Positions 36,515 through 48,726 of a DNA stretch of 64,000 nucleotides are shown here, piece after piece. The position numbers and the translations under genes were made by a program. Under the pieces are notes generated by a model. It had not been told where the DNA came from. It saw nothing but the letters and a program-made list of their open reading frames with translations, and ran no database searches. The DNA comes from Spongilla lacustris (lineage: Eukaryota; Porifera; Demospongiae; Spongillida; Spongillidae): the NCBI GenBank assembly GCA_949361645.1, contig OX442431.1, positions 6,755,349 to 6,819,348 of the forward strand. The letters run 5' to 3'. Each line of letters begins with the position of its first letter. Position 1 is the stretch's first letter.

Positions 36515-38868
36515 TCAGGCATCCAGCGTGATGAGGAAGAACTGAAGGAAGGGTATTGAAGGGAAAGGATGCAATGACACCAGCTGGAGATATCACTATG
36601 CAGCACACCACCTACATCTGAAAACTGCTACATTATTAGGCAGCATGAAATTACTGTCCCACTCACAATCACTAGTGTGATGCACGTATCATATTTAGAT
36701 GTGCATGTGACACTTAGGGGTTAAGCGACAAATGTGGCAAGATAGGGTCTGATTAGAAATACATTGCCGATTCTACCTGCCTCTGAATCAGAGCCGGTGC
36801 TCAAGGCACCTGTTTCAGGTATGAATCAGTGGGGCTTGTACACGTAAATTTTACAACTCTCTTCCCACAAAATGACCTTACAACTTCCCTGGGCACGGCA
36901 GAGGCTCCAATACTTGTAGTTCAAACAGTACAAATGTGCAAAACCACATTCTACACTTCCCGACTCTCAATCAGAGTGAGGGTGATGAATCAGGTACATA
37001 TTTAATAAGTTATGATACGTGTCTGCTTCAGTAGTCAATGAGTCTACCCCCTCCATCTTGGCCTTATAGTCTACCCCCTCCATCTTGGCCTTAGTCTACC
37101 CCCTCCATCTTGGCCTTAGTCTACCCCCTCCATCTTGGCCTTAGTCTACCCCCTCCATCTTGGCCTTAGTCTACCCCCTCCATCTTGGCCTTAGTCTACC
37201 CCCTCCATCTTGGCCTTAGTCTACCCCCTCCATCTTGGCCTTAGTCTACCCCCTCCATCTTGGCCTTAGTCTACCCCCTCCATCTTGGCCCTAGTCTACC
37301 CCCTCCATCTTGGCCTTAGTCTATACCCCCTCCATCTTGGCCTTAGTCTACCCCCTCCATCTTGGCCTTATAGTCTACCCCCTCCATCTTGGCCTTAGTC
37401 TACCCCCTCCATCTTGGCCTTTTGTCCCTTCAATCAGTAACTTAAAGCATGAGGCCACCCCATCTCTCACCTCCTCCCTTCACTCCCTCACCTCTTCCCT
37501 TCACTCCCACACCTCTTCCCTTCACTCCCACACCTCCTCCCTTCACTCCCTCACCTCTTCCCTTCACTCCCACACCTCCTCCCTTCACTCCCTCACCTCT
37601 TCCCTTCACTCCCACACCTCCTCCCTTCACTCCCTCACCTCCTCCCTTCACTCCCTCACCTCCTCCCTTCACTCCCTCACCTCCTCCCTTCACTCGCTCA
37701 CCTCCTCCCTTCACTCCATCACCTCCTCCCTTCACTCCCTCCTCCTCCTCCCTTCACTCCCTCACTCCCTCTCCTCCTCCCCTCACTCACCTGTTCTTTG
37801 GTAAGGGTCACACTGCTAGCATCTTTGGATGTCTTCTGGTACAAGTCTGTGAAATGGAAAGAGAAGGGTGTGGCCAAGGGGAAGGGAAGGTGTGGCCAAG
37901 AGAAGGGAAAGAAAATGGTGTACATGAACTTGAAATAAAAATAAAAAGCTATGTACACTACTTATTACATGTCCGACACATCCACCACTCATATCACCCA
38001 CAGGACACACCCACCACTCATATCACCCACAGGACACACCCACCACTCATATCACCCACAGGACACACCTACCACTCATTACACAGAGGACACTCCCACC
38101 ACTCATTCTCACAGAAGGCACACCCACCACTCATTATCTTCACTCTTGACAAGCAGGCTGCAAAGTCATCTAGATTCATGTATTTCCTTTTCTTGGAAAA
38201 CCGGTTAAACAGGATATTCAATGACTGTGCACTAAGCTCATAGCCTGCAGATAGCACATCAACATATTAAAATACGTTCCATCCATTCTGTAAGACAAAC
38301 TCACCCAAGTCTTTCAGGGCAACAGCAACTTCAGACTTCTCCAAGGTACCAGATCGATCATGATCATATTTGAAGAACATTTTCTGTCATCAAAGAGGAA
38401 GGTGACCTCAGACTAGCACTCCACCCACCACCACCCACACAAATACCTTCCACTCCCCAATTGTCTCCAGAAGTGTTTGAAACTCCTGGTAGTTGAGAGT
38501 ACCAGTCTTGTCCACCTGTTGTGCATGCATCAAGGAATAAAACCTTCCTATGAGAGGTCAGCAGGTGGGGGTGAGGGATAACTGCCACACAGAAAACACA
38601 ATAAAAGGATACATCCAACATGGCAATCATTGCTCGGCAGGCATCAAGGGAGAACACAGCAGACTTCATGTCTGGGGAGGAGGAGGAGGTTATTGAAGCA
38701 GGGATGTACCCCAGTACCCCACAGTACCCTTGGAGAGGGAGGCAGTGAGGATGTCTTGTAGCTCCTCTGCATCAACCTCATTGTCCTCTCCAGCAATACG
38801 GGAGAACATGCTTCTTAGCTGAGCTTTACGAGGGTCCTGTAGTGTGAGTGTGTGTGTGAGTGTATGTG

Positions 38869-38907
<39 letters not shown>

Positions 38908-41900
38908 CAGTAAGGTTGAAATATCAGTGGTGTGGAAACCTCTTAATAGTGTTATGCCTCAATGACACGCTTTTGAGGTCAGATAAGCACAGTGCACTAA
39001 GATTTCACATCAGTGGACAGATTGTGTGAGTGTGCATTAATATAGATTAGGAGCAACATCAAAATTGTATTTTGTTTATCAGCTGTAACATTATCTGTGC
39101 TCTCAATATGTCATACATCAAATAGATCTTGGTTGTATGTTTAAAATTGTTTCCTTTCATTTAATTTTCATTTAATGTCATATTTATTGATACTGTGCGC
39201 TCTGGTCTGTAAATGAACACCTTACCTCATCGGTTGGAGCATCAGGAGCCTTGGGCTTACTGCAACAATAATTAAGGTGCATAAAACATTTAAATTAATG
39301 CACACCTTTTTACTCTATACTCACCTCTGCTCTGAGTACTTCTCTGTGAATATCCTGAGAAGATAGTCTCCCTCCTCCCCAGGCTTAAAAGCACAGGGAA
39401 TAACAATGTATTTCCCAGGGTCAAGGGTCGCCCTCATGGAGACTTCACGGATGTTGGTGAAAGGTCCTGAGGTAGCCACACTGGGGTGGTAGTCCACATA
39501 CTCCTTGGTGAGCAAACTGCCATCTTCTGGAGCCTTTGAAAGGGACAAAGAAAATTGGAGAATGAAATGGGGAAAAGTTTAAAAGGTGAAATCAACATCA
39601 ATTTTATCATGAAGGAACAATTTCTTCTCATCCTCCCACCCTCAGTATGTATTAATATTTATGCGCCTATATTCCATCCATCCCACCCACTCATCCTCAC
39701 ACATCCTTACCCTCCCACCCTCACCTTGTACACAGACACACCAATGCACAGCTCCTGAATGCCCAGCTTCTTCTGCATTCGACGATGCTTCTGCATGAGG
39801 GCTATGGTGCAGGTGCACTTCCCATCTCCATCATCATCCTCTTGGAGCTCAAGCCCATACTGAGGGTTCTTGACAAAGGTGGGGTTGTTACGGCAACCAC
39901 CAGCAGTGCCATCAGCAGCAAGCCAGCTGCCTGATTTTATACTGGCATTCCAGCTTTTGACTGTGTGTAGGGGAGAAGGGTATGTGTGTTATGAGCAATT
40001 GAGAAAGAATTAATCTTAAAAAGGCCTCTTTCTACAAACAATTCTCACACAACACTACACATACCTGCTTCATCTTCATATAGGTGGTCAATTGACACAC
40101 TGCACATCTCAAAGTCAGTGAAGTTCTTGCAGAAGTCTTCATAGCTCATCCAAAACTCTCCATCATCCTTTGCCGCCCCTAGCACCTCAGCCCTCTTGTT
40201 GCCAGGCAACGCCTTCCACTTTGATGAGCTGTGGAAAGAATGAGTTCCAGCCACACACCTAGACATAATCTAGTGAACCACGTACGAATCACTCCAGTCC
40301 CCATTCCATTCCTTTTGTCCCCAAGGGTTTTGTATGCGAAGCAGACGAACAGTAGTACTCTGTGCTTCAACCTGAATGCAAAAGCAGCAGAAATGAGAAA
40401 GTGTGCGTGTGCGTGAGCAAATATTTTAAGATACATGCCGCTCACTGTTAAGTACAAAAGAACTTTGATTTTACTTTCACGATTCATTCGTCATTCAGTC
40501 CCAAAAGTTATGTAATTACCATGGTTGTCGTGGCAACACAAAGTTATCTGTTTTCTAAATACATACCACTGTTGCTCCGGTAATGGAGTAGGCGTGTCCC
40601 TTGACCAGACCTGAGGGTAGCTGTGCCTCCACATCTTCCTTTCCCTTCACCTTGATGGAGCAGCTGAGCAGGGAGGAGTGCACCAGGTGCTTCTGTATCT
40701 TCTCATACAGGCCTTTGTGCTCCTTTGAGAGGTCAAACGATTCAACCACACCTCCTGTGAAATCTACCATGGCTTCTGATGTCTTTCCACCTTTTAATGA
40801 CTCATACCCGCCATACAGCCTGGGTGTGGCCAGAGCAGGTGTGGTCAGAGATGGCATCAACAATAAAAAATAAATAAAAACAGATCTCACTTGGCATAGG
40901 CTTTTTCAAGCAGAGCACTCCAGAACTCTCTCGAATCAGATGAGTGTATGAAGACCAGCTTCCCATTGTGGGTGGGCAGTCGGTCATCTACAACAATATC
41001 CACCCACTCTCCAAAGTGCCAAAAGCGAAAGTGAAATATCCCACAGTATCCAGATCCCCACCCTTGGTTTGAAGGAACCACCTGAAGTGAAGCAGGTTAC
41101 AAATAATGAAAATACGTTCTCTATGAGAATGTTCATAAGTGCAAGAAGGAAGGAAACAATAGTTGAATTATAAGAGAAATGCTAGTTCCATGGGCTAAAC
41201 TGTTTCATTTTCCCCTATAATTGAAACTTTAGTTCCCTTGGAGTTACACCTCGATTGCTTTCCAATAGAGAATGTTGTATTGTTGGGTTTATTTGTTTCA
41301 TTAATTATTTTGATATTGATAATGGACCTTTTACTACTGACATTACACACTGATAAATTGTTATGCATGTTGACAAAATTTAAGTCATTATTGAAAGTGT
41401 AGTTAATTTGGTGGAAGTTGCCCCTCCCAGAAATGTGTGTGGGTAATTTTTAAAAATGAAAAGCAGATAGCAGTAGTGGTGGGAAAGTTGCATTTTCTCA
41501 ACACTTGTAGCTGTAGAATCAAAAGTTGATTTGGAAGTGTTTTGAGTAACACTGAGCAGGTGCTTTTGGTCCTACACTCTTGCGGCCTTCCTCATAGATC
41601 TTGGCCTAAGGATCTTGAAGAGCCAAGGTCCCACCAGTCCTTGGTTCAGTAGCATGGCAGCTGCACCATGGAGATGTTTAACTACCGTGCATGCGTACAT
41701 TATTTATTTACTGTTAATATCAATTCATACTGAACATTTTAATTATTTAAACTATCATCTATTATCATATATGCGCCGAATGTGAAATTTTGTTTGTATG
41801 CGTGCATAACTGGGCATGAAGGTCTATGGATCCCTTGAGCTTATTTGATAGAACTAGCAAAGTGTCACTACATCCATGGAAAAAAAGGTGCACTGAGATG

Positions 41901-43261
41901 TTTTAGAGTATAATGTACGGTGTTGCTTTTCACCACTGACCATGCCTACAAAGGTCTACTCCTAAACAGGAACTCATACTCTGTTCATGATGCAAAGGGC
42001 CCATGATTTATTGATTGACTTATTTATTTATTATCAAAATCATGCAATCCCTTTCTTCTATTAAATCATGCAGCAAATTATGTGTGTTATAAAGAAAATG
42101 CATTTACATACAGACATGGGACTCACTGCATTGAATAGAATGTGGTCCTGGGTGAGTGAAGCAATGGCAGCAACCAGCCAGCAGTCCCCAAGGAGACCTT
42201 GGCTTACATCAAATCGACTGGCATCATCAGAGATGAACATTGGATTGGGACACAAGTCCTAGGGAGGAGGGAGAGGGGGAAGGAGGGAGTGATGGTGATA
42301 ATTCTTGCTGATGTAATTACCAGACTGATTTTCAATGCGTGCATGCACGATGCTCAATAATTTAACCGGACACGCCAGGTATATACCGTTTCAAAACGCA
42401 AAACGCAAAACGCGTAACTTGAACTCATAAGCTGCCTCAATCTTGCCCACCATAGGTACAGGTATATATACGCCACTCAACACCATTGAACACAATTCTG
42501 TCATACGCGCGCATGCCAAAAACTTGATCTGTCTTACATTATATGCTCAGAGGATCTGATTATTTGTCATTCTGGCTGTCAGCCTGTCACTTACATGTAG
42601 TTGTAGCGTTCGTTTGGTATAAAGTGAATCCATGTAAAAGTGATGTTTGTCTCACGATGCATCGGACTTACAAACGAGCGCTTACGTGCAGACTTCACAT
42701 TGCATTCGGGGTACAGTAGTGGCTCACTTTTATCCGTAAAATTCGTAGCGAAAAATAAGGCACATTCAAATATTTGAATTAAAATCTAATCAAAACTTTT
42801 ATCGTCCAAGTTCCCCGCTTCAGTCTAGCTAATGAATGTCCCTTATTTTACTGTACATGTAGCGAGCATGCATGAATAATTATTTCTGAGGGTACATGTA
42901 CCCAGCACTTCCTACCGTGGGCATACATCATATAATATCAGTGTAAATCCTTTTTTATTATATGCTTACGTCGGGACGCTTCCACTCCGGTTTGAAGGAC
43001 AACTTCTGACTGTAAAAAAGGGACGTGTCGTCAGCGGGGAAATATGGGTCTTCGAACAACGTGTGTTTAGCTAGGCACTGTCGTCGGATTTGATCGTAGT
43101 CCTGGGCCGGAACCCTTGTTCCCAGCTGGCTGGCCGGAGCGACCTGCACGAATAAAGCAATATATTAGGCTCAATAACTACTTTGCCTGCAGGATATATG
43201 CGCAGTGGCAACTTACAATAGCTTTCTGCGCCTCCACCTCGCAATTGTCATTTTGAGTCAT
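36515..43261 (-). CDS. Calpain copy D, classical calcium-dependent cysteine protease
   Basis: Seventeen minus-strand exons join in frame (5' to 3'): 43217-43261, 42970-43143, 42127-42258, 40891-41081, 40567-40819, 40286-40371, 40065-40228, 39725-39960, 39325-39533, 39226-39259, 38728-38836, 38613-38671, 38447-38515, 38305-38383, 38128-38244, 37791-37846, 36515-36541. They encode 679 residues beginning [15 protein letters not shown]. The triad is Cys99, His256 and Asn280. The motif around the Asn reads RIQNPWG instead of RIRNPWG, a substitution beside an active-site residue. The linker exon 10 and intron 9 match copy A almost exactly, and so does the sequence beyond the last intron, so D is the inverted partner of A. 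Intron 16 is enlarged by two tandem arrays. The penta-EF-hand domain is complete and ends FFLITLDA like A and B. Confidence 0.9.
37041..37421. repeat. 25-bp minisatellite in intron 16 of calpain D
   Basis: About 15 units containing AGTCTACCCCCTCCATCTTG followed by GCCTT, some with a TATAGTC variant. Confidence 0.95.
37460..37788. repeat. Pyrimidine-rich minisatellite in intron 16 of calpain D
   Basis: Units of CACCTCCTCCCTTCACTCC type (15-19 bp). The array touches the 5' splice site of intron 16. Copies A and B have a short version of the same sequence just after exon 16 (7371-7445 and 23844-23890), so it is an expansion of ancestral intron sequence. Confidence 0.9.
37975..38127. repeat. Repeated 5' splice-site sequence in intron 15 of calpain D
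   Basis: Read on the minus strand, the sequence around the exon 15 donor (ATGAGTG then GTGGGTGTG) recurs several times with spacing of about 27-30 bp. The same phenomenon occurs after exon 15 of A (7062-7140) and B (23537-23680). Confidence 0.8.
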
Positions 43262-43700
43262 TTTTATGAGTAAGATGTACACGTAGCACTGATCATCTCA
43301 TATATATATATATATACGCTCGTACCCAGACCCACTATTCATTCATGGGAGCATTATATTACAACCATGATGAAAGTAAAAATAAAGTAAGGTCATTGTT
43401 TACTACATAGTAAATAAGACTAAAGGAAGACACCACCACATTTTTTGTTGATTTATTATTGAATAATGTTTAGTACCTACTGACAAACAACCCTTCAGTC
43501 TTTGGTGGAAGCATACACTTGTGTTCTTATTGGGATGATCGAGCTCATGGCTTGTCAAGCCCGTTATGTGCTTAGACAGTTGAATTGATGCAATTATTGA
43601 GTTGAAGTCCTCTGCATGGTAAATGATTTGTAGAGAAATGGTTGTTTTAGTTGTTATTTTTATAATATCAGCCGGGTTGCATAATGATTATACAAAAGGA
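43262..43700. promoter_or_regulatory. Upstream region of calpain D
   Basis: Reading away from the D start codon there is a TATATATATATATATA run at about 43300-43315, a possible TATA source about 45 bp upstream. No CRE palindrome is present. Nothing coding is visible. Confidence 0.3.
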
Positions 43701-43737
43701 TCCACAATTCAGTGCCGTAGGAACCGATTAAAGATTT

Positions 43738-45060
43738 TTGGGGGGGGGGGGGCCAACTTCATAATAAAATATGAGGTGTCAACAAGGGGGAGGGTACTGG
43801 AGGGAGATGTGCCCCCTCCTGCATTGCATGACAGTCTCAGTCCTCCACCTACCTGCATGGACAGTCATCAGACCATAAAGGAGGTCATAGAAAGAGGTCA
43901 CCTAGCTATAGTAGAAGCCAAAGCACAAGATGGAGGATTTGCACATAGACATGTAGAAACACATGACTATGGTGCATGTGGACCCAAATGTTTCTGTGAT
44001 AGAGGAGATGCACTGCTATTGTTTATAATCACACTCCAAGCAAATGGTCAAATCATTTTGGCACCTGAGCCTAAAGGCATGCACTTCCATGAAGATGACA
44101 GACAATATGGAAACATTCAGCATCAAAATTGTCCCTGATGACAGAAGAAGTGTCTCTGTGGCTTGTCCTAAGCCAGTGCGACTGCTCTTCTCAGCCACAA
44201 GTGCACTGAGTGCAAGTTTATCCAAGGACAGTCCTAACAATTGAGCTGTATGATCAGGAAGTCTTTGAAGCATATCTTCAGTTTCTGATGTGTCTGCATG
44301 CATATGTGATGTGTGTCATAATGGGATCTGGTTTCATAACTGCATGGATGATGCAATACATAATGGGTGATATGTAATGCGCATAATGTTCTGGATGTGT
44401 TCGGTTACATATAACCATTTCCATGCATGCATATGCATACATCTACATGCATGTATAGCGCCAAACAAAAAGCATATGCCACAGTATTTTAACGAAGCAC
44501 TTTAAGTTTATTTTTAGAGTCAAATAATAGTCTAATTATAAATGCTTCAATCACTGATGATATGGTCAACTTAGTGAGGTTAATGATCTGGCTTAAATAC
44601 ACGTCGGCTTATATCAATTGCAAGTCATATGATTGAGAATGAGCTCTTGGTATGCTTGATCAGGCCAAGGGTACTGAGATACTAACACTATGATCATGGT
44701 GATTATGAACTTCATGGCATGCATCAAGGAAAAAGGGTCCAGTGCATGCATCAGTCTGTGCATGTGGGGGACCACGTGAGTGGCCTCAAGAGACTCCAGA
44801 GAATTGGTTTTCATCTGAAGGACAGCACTATCTCCTGCACTTATAGGATAGTGTACTGTGGCTGGTACCATAGAACTAAAGCTATTGTATTTCCTCCAAT
44901 AAAGACATCCAACAGTAAGTGAACAGCTGCAGTTCAGTACAAAGCATTTCTCTGAGAATGCTGTGCATGGCACTGTTGTAACCAAGGATGCATGCAACAT
45001 CACCAACTACTCAACCAGGAACTATATGCATGGAAGGCTCTCTCCAAAGCCAGGCAGAAT
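43738..45060 (+). other. Decayed repeat region with a G-run
   Basis: A run of 13 G starts at about 43739. The sequence at about 43830-43930 is repeated in shorter form at about 45525-45645 (both contain CAGTCATCAGACCATAAAGG). Open frames up to 171 codons cross the G-run and look accidental. The block may be the outer part of the gene from which the beta-propeller fragment to the right is derived. I do not recognise it. Confidence 0.35.
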
Positions 45061-45530
45061 GCATTGGCCAATTGAAGACATCTGCTGATGAAAACATTGT
45101 GTGGAGTGCCCATATTGGAGGAATATCATTATCTGCACTAAGTGTCTATCCCCAGAGGTGTTGTCTGTTTGATGTGGTGATAAGGAAACACGAGATGATT
45201 GCTCCATGTAGTGAGCAATCATCTCATCCAAGCATATGACACCTGCCCTGGACACTGTGGGTAGGTTTGGCCAACGGACATAGTCTGGTCGCTGTTGGTG
45301 TGGTTCTACCCTTATAAGGGACAAGTACTCTTCCTTGTATGTGAAGGTATGAGTCGTACAGAGAAGAGCATGGTGGTGAGTGGAGCAAACAAAAGAGTTA
45401 AGATCACCCATGATAATCTGGATCAGAACAGACTACTCGTGGTGGACAAAGCTGGAACTCTAGTTATACATGATGGGAGGCCTTCCCTTCCAAGACGTGT
45501 AGGCAGGTCTCCATGATATACAGCCTCAGT
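45060..45530 (+). pseudogene. Beta-propeller (WD40-like) gene fragment, copy 1
   Basis: Plus-strand frames read ENIVWSAHIGGISLSALSVY, then after a frame change LVWFYPYKGQVLFLVCEG, MVVSGANKRVKI, then DNLDQNRLLVVDKAGTLVIH. The pattern of VWSAH..GG and DxAGTLVI is that of beta-propeller blades such as those at the C-terminus of LRRK-type Roco kinases. Stops and a frameshift separate the blades and there is no start or splice framework. A second copy lies at 60525-60935 and a piece at 46560-46830. Relic status is well supported; the parent family is inferred. Confidence 0.5.
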
Positions 45531-46559
45531 CTTCCACTTACCTGGACAGTCATCAGACCATAAAGGATCAGTCAAAAAATCACAAGTGAGTGAATTTAAA
45601 GATGGTATACAATGTATGCCTAATAGAAAGCAAAGCACAAAATGGAAGCCCCGCAGTAGACAAGCAAGACTCCACAGTGGATCTAAATGTGCTTCCATAC
45701 CTGGAGGATGGGACCCCCCAGTGTGATGGAGGCTGCATGGTTTCAGATATGGATAATGGAGAGAATGGCTCAAGTGGGCAAATCACTCTAATATAGGTCC
45801 CAATCAATCTAGAGAAATTCATTATTGGACATCCACAACAGAGCACTCCTCTCAGAGTTGGAGGGTAAGTGCAGGTTTAGCCAAAAACAGACATGCCCTT
45901 GGGTACTATCCTCCCACTGCAACAGTGATGGTCAAACTAGGCGGTGATTAGGAAGACTCTAAAGAATATCTACAGACCAGCCCTGTTGGCTTACCCTGCT
46001 TATGAATGTTATGAATGTGCATGCATATGATGCATGTATGTGTGAGTGTGCGTGAGCATATACCCGGTAAAAGTGAACCATCTCAGGGGCAAAATCTATT
46101 GGTTGTTAATTACTTCCCGTTCGGTTGATTTCCAATATCACTTTCTCACGCACCTGGTCTTTCTTCCTTCACCTGCACAGATTTTATTGCACGCGTGCGC
46201 AAGAGTAGCATTACGCCAGGCTATAGACTGCGGAGCTTTCGAATCATTTACTTACTGATCCCTCGTCGCTCGTTGACTCTCTGCACGTCCATCTCTAGTC
46301 GCAATATGCCCCGACGACAAGACAGCACTTGAGGATGAGTATACGCCAGGTGGCTATTCAGTCGTGCCTTCGCACACAGATGCTTTTCTCGTTAGGGGTA
46401 TGCAAAACAAAGACTCTATTATAAAACAATAAATATGTACCGGATACCAGAACATGGTACTACTGTTTCCAGTTATCCAGAACGGATTGGCATCCCCAGC
46501 GGAATCTTGAAAGACCCCAGATATCGAAACGTGACACATAAAAACGTGAGCCCTCGAAA

Positions 46560-46633
46560 TCAAATGGTGGTGCTGAGTGGAGCTAAAGAGTTACGATCAC
46601 CCATGATAATCTGTATGTATGTATGTGTGTATG

Positions 46634-46668
<35 letters not shown>

Positions 46669-46830
46669 GTGTGTGTGTGTATGTGTGTATGTGTGTATGT
46701 GTGTATGTGTGTATGTATGTATGTATGTATGTATGTATGTATGTATGTATGTATGTATGTATGTATGTATGTATGTATGTGTATGTATGTATGTATGTTG
46801 CATGTGGATCAGAACAGACCACTTGCGTTG
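46560..46830 (+). pseudogene. Beta-propeller fragment split by a microsatellite
   Basis: A short frame reads MVVLSGAKELRSPMI, then a TGTA/TGTG microsatellite, then DQNRPL. In the other two copies the halves are continuous (GATAATCTGGATCAGAACAG), so the microsatellite has grown at exactly that point. Confidence 0.5.
46612..46802. repeat. (TGTA)n / (TGTG)n microsatellite
   Basis: About 190 bp of TGTA and TGTG units; the right half is almost pure TGTA. Open frames through it encode only Cys-Val-Tyr-Met runs. Confidence 0.95.
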
Positions 46831-47741
46831 TACATCGCGATTATACTTGACCCGCTCAAAAAATTAAACGGCGTGTAACGTTGCAGTAGTCTAGTCCCCC
46901 CATATTAGAGTATACATATTTGACCAAACGCGAGGGGGACCCCCGTATTGGTATTTCGAGGGGCTCTAAATGAAACTCTACGCCTCTTAAAAATTTCACA
47001 TGACTCTCACGTGACGCGCGGGTTCTCACCGAAATCATCTCTATGGAGGGCAACACATTATTGAGACGTATGGTACGAAAGGAGCGTTACAAACAAAAAC
47101 TGGAGTCGGTGGGGCTGACACCAAGCGATGACCTGTTCATGAGGGGTGATGGTCGTCGTTTCGGCGATGCTATGTCGTAGTGGCAGCGTATAGAGTATGG
47201 CAATATATTTGGCTATTTTATCGATCGCCTGGGAACTTGAAGCCTACAACTAGTTTCAATCGGGCTCTGTGAGGACTGTGTTTGTGGTGTGTTTCGGCTA
47301 AGGCAACCAAAAGTGCAGAACAGGCCCACGAAGCGTGGATTAGGGCCTATTACACGGTCATCTGGCTTGATCGTTGCCCACTGCACTAGCTTGCTAAGTT
47401 AAGCTTATTTTTAAAAGAATGCACGGTGTACATGTCTACAGACCTATCTGTAATCGATAAGCTAGGTCCATACATGTAGCAAGTAGGCTTATAGCAATCG
47501 ATCGGCAACAGACATCTTTGTCCTCCGTCATGTAGGCCTATAGCTTTTGTAGGCTGTAGCCAAAGGCAAAGCAGGGCAGCATGACAGCACACTTGCTCAT
47601 CATCGTTGCTAAGACATAAGCAGATCCAGCTATTGGTGCAGATGGGGTGGCTATTCCAGACATGGGGGCTGCATCCCTAACCTCCCATACTGATGATTTC
47701 TGTCTCTGTTGCGAGTCCTGCGTGAACTAGCAAACGACCTT
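46831..47741. other. Gene-free stretch
   Basis: I see no supported gene or repeat. Further THAP-gene exons could lie here on the minus strand, but none can be joined with confidence. Confidence 0.4.
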
Positions 47742-48156
47742 CTACAGCTGAAGCAGAGATAATATAAAGCACACCTCTCCTTTTCTTCTTTGTCCCGCTT
47801 TGGTCTGCCGCGCTTTCACTGCCATCATTTTGATCAAATACTTCCTCTTGCATGCCATCCTTGAAAGAGAATCGTGAAGAGACATAGCCACATCACTGGG
47901 TTCGTCAACAGGCTTGCCTACAATAAAAAGAAATGACTCCCTCACTCAATTGTGACTTCCACACTTCTAACTAACATGACACAAAATGGTCGCCACATAA
48001 TCGCGAGTACTTCGAAGGGTGCCAATCCTCTCTACGGACCGCTTGAATCCACCTTCGTAGTATGCCTTCATTTTTGAATGGAAACCGATAGAAACCTAGG
48101 CCCAAACGCTGACCACCACGATTTCTACAGCCAAAAGCACAACACCTCCATACCAT
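47742..48156 (-). CDS. THAP zinc-finger protein, 5' part or short gene
   Basis: Exon 1 (48156-47976) begins MVWRCCAFGCRN and shows the complete THAP pattern: C5-x4-C10, Trp36 in RRWIQAV, then C54-x2-H57 in RLCGDHF, with FYRFPF between. THAP domains are C2CH zinc fingers that bind DNA and occur in P-element transposases and cell-cycle factors. A GTTAGT donor after VS leads to exon 2 (47917-47742), giving VSCKPVDEPSDVAMSLHDS, which continues the usual post-THAP sequence into a basic stretch (KARQTKAGQRRKG). Exon 2 can run to a stop, giving about 118 residues, or splice again at GAG/GTGTGC. The C-terminus is therefore uncertain. It may be a host factor or a piece of a transposase. Confidence 0.65.
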
Positions 48157-48726
48157 TTCACGTATACCTTGCCCTCCACATCAATTATTCATCGTTTTAG
48201 GTCACGCGTTTCCAGGGAAACGACTTGTCACCGAAATCATCTGTACCGGTACACGTAACCATAGATATTGTAGTAGATACTATAATATCTATTGTGTAAC
48301 CATAGATAGTAATGTAATACAACTCTGTGACGTCACGTCACGTCCGGAGTACAGATCCCTGGGCCTCAGCCTAATGTGGATCCGCCCCTGAGTTATTATT
48401 ATTTCTTCTCGTGGTACGGAAAGCAAATTAGAGCGGATACTCCCAGAAGGTTAGCAGGATTGTTTGCGTATTCGACAGCTTGTCGTTGACAGCTGTTGTT
48501 CGCTCTAAATCCCGTCTGCACCGCGGGGCCGTGTACATAGGCCCCCTACAATGGCTACATGTATATAATTATTATGGCTATACCGGTACCGGTATAACAA
48601 CCGCCATTTATTCTTCCACGGATAGATTGATAGCGGAGCGTTCTATTGAAGTACCAACTAATTAATTATAAATAATATACCAGATCAGAGAGAAAGATTT
48701 TGTACTGTCTTACCTAGTTTCCATCA
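48157..48726. other. Gene-free stretch upstream of the THAP gene
   Basis: It contains a short repeated phrase (GTAACCATAGATA at about 48256 and 48296) around an AT-rich centre and CpG-rich patches (ACGTCACGTCACG at about 48330). This may be the THAP promoter, reading to the left. Confidence 0.35.

Noticed and set aside
37310..38243. Plus-strand frames of 164 and 264 codons
   Set aside because: They are antisense to calpain D and its intron arrays.
43623..44138. A 171-codon open frame
   Set aside because: It crosses a 13-base G-run, has no recognisable domain, and part of it is a dispersed repeat.
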